A stretch of 64,000 bases of DNA from Mugil cephalus (lineage: Eukaryota; Chordata; Actinopteri; Mugiliformes; Mugilidae), in contig NC_061784.1 in NCBI RefSeq assembly GCF_022458985.1, positions 21,441,002 through 21,505,001 on the forward strand, given 5' to 3'. Position numbers and translations under genes: made by a program. Positions within the stretch are counted from its first letter, which is position 1, and each line of letters begins with the position of its first letter. The notes under the pieces were generated by a model, which saw only the letters and a list, made by a program, of their open reading frames with translations, had not been told where the DNA came from and did no database searches. This document shows, one piece after another, positions 58,220 through 64,000 of this stretch.

Positions 58220-59519
58220 AGTAGGAATTCAGTAAATCAACGTAGTATTAAATGAATAAGAAGATTTTTACATTTGAGTAATTCTGCTTTCATCTGAACG
58301 CTAAAAAAAAACAAAAATAGAAACGCTAGCAGGCCTTCAGCTCCTCCTCTCCGTTAGTAACTGATGGATAATTGTGCATCAGATCTGTCTCGCACGATAG
58401 CATTTTGACTTTTTAACTACAAAGTTGAATATAAAGACTTAACAAAGACCTGGTAATAATACTGCATGTCTCCAGTGTGTGTGAGACCTTGGTTTGTTTG
58501 AGAACTTCGATTCAAAACTCAAAATTAGATTTATATCAGCTAATATAACTAATATACTACCATGACATGACCACGACTGAAGGAACAGCTACACATCATT
58601 TCAAAACTTTAATAATAATATTAATTTGTAAAATAACTTATTTTGGACCAAGTGCATAAATGTTTAAGTAGATTCTGCAGCTTCATGTTCACTCTGATCA
58701 TTTTTCCTAAATATGGACTAAATATTTACATACACATAAAAACACAAACAGGTCGACATTTATTGGTTCTCAAATACATGATGTACAATATTCATATATA
58801 TACTTTATACAATATATAGTATATAATTATGATGAACATGAGTTATTTACTAATCAAATCACAACACACATTAAATATTGATAATAAAATCAAATATAAC
58901 TGAACATGTTACCGGGAGGTTAAAATCAAAACTATTATACACAGTTTGATAGTGAGTAGAAAAAAAATGCTGCTCAATTATACATCAATAATTTTTCTCT
59001 TCGTATCATTGCTGTTAATGTTTATACAGATGTAAGACGTTATTTACACAACCATGAAAATAAATTGCCATTGAAACCTCATGTTAACTTCATGCTGTAT
59101 AGTGGAGGTACAGTTTAAAAGTCCCTGGTTTCACAAAGGCCCTTTCACATATGTGGTTTTAGTCGACACTTGCTGTATATGAACTGTGGTTGTCGTCTTT
59201 TGGTTGGTGAAGACAACAGAATTTCTGAGCAGCATGTGTGAGTCCTCTTGTCTTGTTTTTTGAGATGAATCAAGGAAGTGGTTATTTGCTAGCCACTACC
59301 TGTAAATGGTAAATGGTCTCGCTTTTATATAGCATCTTTTCTACATATTCTTCTACCTATATACCTGTTCTTAAAGTGCTATTAAAGTCATATAACCGTC
59401 TAATTTCTATTAACGTTTGGATACCTACCTGTGGTTAAGGGGGAGACTAAATCTTTTCAGCTGATCATGGAAACATCTCATTTGATGGCCAACGTTAAGA
59501 TTAGGATTAGTGATTAAGG
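58220..59519 (-). repeat. 3' flank module of A' (mirror)
   Basis: Mirror of 3643-4942, with AATAAA (TTTATT on the + strand) near 58761-58766 and the RUNX/ETS-like composite near 59273-59303. No gene seen. Confidence 0.6.
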
Positions 59520-60952
59520 CTAAAGAGAGCTGCTGGATGAAGATGTAGGAATGGGGTCTTGTTCTTCTTCATTAGTCTGAGTAGGTGATTCATCTTCAGC
59601 TACATCTGACAGAAGTAAAAAGAGATCATTGAAAATATTTATGAAGAAAATGCAAAAATAATCAGTACATGAGTATAAGGCAGTGAGACATGAGAATGGG
59701 GAGTAGATTTATCTTTTACCATACTTAACTGTCATGGATCTTCTTGACTTTAAATATTTGCAACTGAGAAGAAGAAACAGAGACGAAAGGAGCAGAAGAG
59801 CAGCAGCACTTGCTCTCACAAGAGAAACGGGACAGTTATTACCTGAAAAATATGAATGGAAATCCAAATAAGGTACTGATATCACATACATACAGTGGTC
59901 ACATGATAATGAATGATTTCTTGGAATACTATGAATAATACCTGAACTGGAACAGCTTATGAGCTGGATGACTGTTTGTTCTCTGCTGACGTTGTTTTGA
60001 ACATCACACATCAGGTTTCCTGTCATCTGACCGTTTAAACTGACGGTAATATTGTGTTTTTCTGCAGCTCCGCTGTGAATCAATAAGTTATTGTCCAAAT
60101 ATAAAATGATCTCTGCTCCATCTCCCTCAGAGGAGCAGCTGACCTTCATCTGTTCTGGTGACAAACATGTCTGAGACACAACTGGTTGAGACACAGGAGC
60201 TGGAAGATAAACATGATCAAAATCCACTGTCAACTCTGAAAATCTTTACAGTATATATGTTTCAATTAATGCTTCAGTGAAACATTTAACTCATTTTCTC
60301 ATCAAAAACACAGTGATGATGAAATATGTACATATATAATATATGCAAATTGGCCCTTTAACCAGCTACATTCCATTAAATTAGATGTGAATGAAATACA
60401 ATTCAATTGTTTTGTCTTACCTTGTATTTCTACATGTATGTTCATGTTATGCAGGAGTTCACCAGTAGTTGAATCATGTGTTTCCAGCAGGTAATCTCCA
60501 GAATCTTTCTTTGATGCCTCGTTGAGCTTCAATGTTCCATTCTTGAGAAATGATATTCTTATGTTCTTTTTGTTATTCCTATCCACTGCATCAAGATAAT
60601 CAGGAAACCAAAAAATGACTCTCTTATTCTTTTTCAAAGTCCATTTTTTAGTTGAAGTCGGTAGGTGAAACATCATCTGTTATCAGACATTTCCAGGAGA
60701 AAATCACTTCAACATGATCACTTCAACAAATCTTGAGTGAATGACTGAATAAACTCGACTACATTCCATCAAAGGCCTGAGCTTCAGCAATCATCCAGTC
60801 ATAATAAATCATGATAACCTTCAATAGAACTTTTAATGCCTCAACATTATTATATCCAGATATTAATATCAGTGCAAACTTAAAAGCTGAATTGTACCTT
60901 TTGAAAGAGCTGCCGTTGCCAGAGATGAGATGATCATGTAGATCCAAATCAT
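59520..60952 (-). pseudogene. CD2-like receptor copy A' (mirror of A)
   Basis: Signal 60952-60898, truncated V 60676-60421 (256 bp), C2 60199-59942 (258 bp), TM 59842-59720, tail 59605-59520 (acidic, Ser-rich, no ITIM). Exon lengths are identical to copy A, so the V-exon deletion and the different tail are real. The C2-TM intron differs from A by several substitutions, no indel. Confidence 0.7.
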
Positions 60953-61141
60953 TTTCTGCAGAGACAGAATCAGTTCATCATTCTAAAGTTGCATGGTGTC
61001 ATATGTGGTTTCTGTAGTGGACTACCACGCAGAGCTTTATTTCAGTTAAACTACATATGTCACAAAACACTGTAGATACAATTTAAAATACAAGACTTTT
61101 CATGCACAGCAGCGTTAGCATCAGCAAATGTAAAACGGTCA

Positions 61142-61273
61142 CTCACCACATTTACAAAGCGATGTCTTCTTTGTAGATTATCATCTGGGCGCTAAGTTTC
61201 TCACTCACAACTCGTTGATGTGTTCTATTTTTGTTGTTTGCTTCTTCTGAGAAGAGAATTGAAGAATGAGTCA
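61142..61273 (-). promoter_or_regulatory. Copy A' proximal promoter and 5'UTR exon
   Basis: AP-1 (TGAGTCA) at 61267-61273 and leader ending near 61148 before GTGAGT, as for copy A. Confidence 0.5.
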
Positions 61274-61922
61274 TTTACACTTAGCCAAATATACCGACGC
61301 ACTAAACACATTTTTATGTACTCGTACTTTCACATGTACATCTAATGTGGCTTGTAATGTTCATTTAACATACAACAGTAGCTTTTCTGATGTATAGTTA
61401 CAGTAATATTAGTTGTTATACTTTGCTCGGGTTGAAAAATCTGTAATCTCTAAAACTGGTTAAAATGTGTCAGACTACAATGAGTTGTTTCCTTGTTTTT
61501 TAGATGAAATGTTAAATGACAGAGAGAAACTTGATTGTCAGACTAGTTTTCAAGGGCTCGTTCCTTCTATGTTTTATTTCTCACATAAGCAGAGACAATA
61601 GGTTTGTATTGTTTAGATGTACAGCCAGGCTAAAACTGCACTTTACACCACATTTGATTTGAGTTAGTGATAGATTCCGAAAATGCAATTATATGTATAT
61701 AATAACTAATAAAACAGAAATGATGATACAAAAAATTGACAGTCAATAAAATCTTTAAAAAAAATTAAATAAAATAAAAATGCAGCATTCACTAAACACA
61801 ATGTCATATCACTGTATAGTGGAGGTACAGTTTAAAAGTCCCTGGTTTCTCAAAGGCCCTTTCAAATATGTGGTTTTAGTCAACACTCGCTGCATATGAA
61901 CTGTGGTTGTTATCTTTTGGTT

Positions 61923-62143
61923 GGGTCTGTGAAGGTTCTCAGTCATCCAGGTCATGGTAATCTAAAAAGTGCTGAATAAGGTCAGCTGGACTTTTTTTTT
62001 TTTTGGATTTTGATATCCTATATTGATCCCCGATGGGAAATTCTGTCCTGCTGTTTGACCCATCCATTTGTTCACACCCAGTTATGTGTACCCCTCTGGT
62101 GGGTGCGCCCGGGGAGCATATTGGGGATCAAATATGCCATCCA
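61923..62143 (-). mobile_element. Penelope 3' tail plus SINE-like element (mirror)
   Basis: Reverse complement of 1019-1240: tail 61923-61991, T run, SINE-like body to about 62143. Confidence 0.6.
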
Positions 62144-63162
62144 TTTTGCAAAATTAATATGTTAATTCCAGTTAACGTCGGTGGACATAGGCCATGCAGA
62201 CAATTGGAAGTATGTTTGTAATGTGAAGTCACTGTGAATTGTCAGTGAATGTGAAAAAAAAGTCTGCAATTCGCAGTAAGTTAATAGTGAGAGCAGATGA
62301 GGGAAATGTGCCAGTGAATTCTTGTTATTTACAGAGGAGAATGGAAGTATGACACTTTGCACATGTTGTTTTCTGATTTAAAGATACTGTTGTCACTGTT
62401 TGACAACATGTGTTAAGTTGTCACTATCATATCCATAGTGTATTCTCTGAAGCCTTAAGTATAACCCAACTAAAACAGACATTGGTACTACAGAGTAGAT
62501 CTGTTAATACTGATGTTGTTAATGCTGGGTCTCCCTGTTATATGAAGTGTTTGGCTCCACCATGTGGTCAGAAATGTTTCCTACAAGGCCTCCAGCTTGT
62601 ATCTCTAGTTCTCTGGTAGTAGCTGTAAAGAACTCCAGACATCAGTCCAGAAGTGAATAACACTGACTTTCTCGTTATTGTTACACCAGCCAATGGGTGG
62701 GTTATATATGTTATGGTATTTTGTAGGGGCTGACGTTGAGTAGCTGATGATATCACATATATAAGCTTTGTAGAAAGTAATGCTTTGTAACAGTTAAATC
62801 TATATTCTTGACCTAAATACATATTGTAGTGTTTCACACAAATTAAGCTACAGGGACTTTTCTGTGAGGTAATTGAAGCTTGAACACAGTCGGCTGTCGG
62901 TCGTAGCATAATTTCAGTCACTTGCATGGTGCGTTCACTGACATCAAGGACAGAAAACTCACTCTACAGCCACAGCAACAACGTCAACTAATAGAACACA
63001 ACAGAACTGATCATAAACACATGCACTTATTAATATTGTGCACTGCAGAAATGCACAGCCTATAGCTGTCAGTGTTGTTGCTGTCACGTGATCAGTGACT
63101 AGTTGACTTCCTGCTTAAAGTATCAGTGCACAGCAGTAAAGTCCACTCAACTATGTGCCCTG
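62144..63162 (-). repeat. Module M1 with Ig-like relic (mirror of 1-1018)
   Basis: Includes the 119-codon open frame at 62927-62568, identical in translation to 236-595. Not considered a gene, for the reasons given there. Confidence 0.6.
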
Positions 63163-64000
63163 CAACAGTGGATCAAGAGTGGTTTGAGGGACGCAGTTTT
63201 TACCTCCACAGTTACAAGCTCCACAGATCGGCAGCTATCTGTGGGTTGTGCTGGACAGATAAGTCCAATTCATGGAGGCCCCACCTCACAACTTAGGCTT
63301 TATTAATCCCCAAGTGATAGTTCAGGTGTAATACAGGACTTTAAGGATCTGCTGCTAAAGTCTTGTGGCCAAAGAACAAAACACACCTTTAAAGGTTTAG
63401 TGGAGTCCTTGTCTCTACTGGTCAGGGTAGTTTAGGCTGTAAAGGTGGACCTATATAATATTAATTAATTAGGCATCATGTTCTGACTGATATTTAGTCC
63501 ATTTTTGTCTTAATTCCCACATCCAGAGAACGTGCTACAGGGTCAAGGGCATCCAAGCATCACTGATGTGGTCTAAAAGCTGACCCATGTGGTCCACTGA
63601 AGCATTAACCTGATAAGCTTGATTGTGCATACTCGTACTTTACTTGTGCTTTTGATGTGAGTTTGTCATCTTCTTATAGTACTGAAATAAAAAGAGGCAT
63701 TTACCAAGTGCCCTCTACATTACTGATTAGAATCAAGGGCCTTGTTTCTGTCAAAATCGTCTTGGTGAAGAGAGAAAGAACACTGACACACTATTAACAC
63801 CCAGAGGGGCTTGATGTTGTGTTGTTGGCCCCATCATGTGGTCAGTGATGCTTACTGCATTATTTACAACTCAATTATTCAACCTGTCAGTTATTCCAGA
63901 TCGTCACATCTTAACCATGAGCTGCTGTGTCTCCAGGGACAGTTACTAATCATAAACCTAGACTAATGGTGAGTTTAAACAGTGTTGGCCTTTCTTTTTA
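63163..64000 (-). repeat. Continuation beyond the mirrored part
   Basis: Has no partner at the left edge because the window starts at its mirror. It closely matches 46940-47790 (the intergenic module between B' and C'). No gene seen. Confidence 0.6.

Larger units (their letters stand above)
33781..63162 (-). repeat. Second arm of the ~29-kb inverted repeat
   Basis: This is the reverse complement of 1-29367, carrying copies D', C', B' and A' on the - strand with the same repeats between them. It is continuous with the unpaired segment 29868-33780 holding copy E, so the contig right of the gap contains the whole tandem series. Bases 63163-64000 continue beyond the mirror of position 1, so the true arm is longer than the window shows. 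Confidence 0.93.

Noticed and set aside
1..64000. CRISPR arrays, bacterial operons, rRNA or phage features
   Set aside because: No regularly spaced short repeats and no prokaryotic gene structure; introns and fish repeats show nuclear eukaryotic DNA.

Overview
The window looks like nuclear DNA of a teleost, probably a percomorph. It is AT-rich and intron-rich, has GT-AG exons, carries fish-type dispersed repeats and a Penelope-like retroelement, and shows no bacterial gene organisation. Its core is a tandem cluster of CD2/CD48/SLAM-type immunoglobulin receptor genes. The intact plan is: signal-peptide exon, membrane-distal V-type Ig exon without the canonical B/F-strand disulfide (as in CD2), C2-type Ig exon with four Cys, transmembrane exon, and a short tail exon. 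All internal boundaries are phase 1. Copies B, C and D end in a tail with one ITIM (IIYSDL or IIYSDV). Copy A has a different, acidic Ser-rich tail with no tyrosine motif.

Layout: bases 1-29367 form one arm (+ strand copies A, B, C, D), followed by a 500-N gap (29368-29867). A 3.9-kb non-mirrored segment then holds a fifth copy, E, on the - strand. From 33781 to 63162 comes an almost exact reverse complement of the first arm (D', C', B', A' on the - strand). Sequence to 64000 continues past the mirror of base 1. Mirrored positions sum to about 63146-63163 throughout. The first arm's identity ends exactly at the gap, and the arms differ by many single-base homopolymer indels plus a few substitutions. 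The most economical reading is that 1-29367 is a second copy (haplotig) of the same locus placed in inverted orientation. The biological cluster would then be A'-B'-C'-D'-E, head to tail on the - strand. A real giant palindrome is not excluded.

Copy status: B has open exons but a mutated GT donor after the C2 exon, with an in-frame substitute donor 3' of it. C is intact as a consensus, with frameshifts in opposite exons of the two arms. A lost about 280 bp covering the acceptor and first third of its V exon. D lacks its first two coding exons and has further frameshifts. E has a good signal and V exon but runs into the gap.

Between the genes lie diverged reused modules: relics resembling Ig V exons, 3'-flank modules with AATAAA, a Penelope-like element with a GIY-YIG domain, its 3' tail at module junctions, a SINE-like repeat, and a TA-flanked MITE in the intron before the TM exon of B and D. 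A 3.45-kb segment with a CpG-rich CCAAT-box promoter is inserted once per arm between A and B, and is absent from the equivalent site upstream of C.
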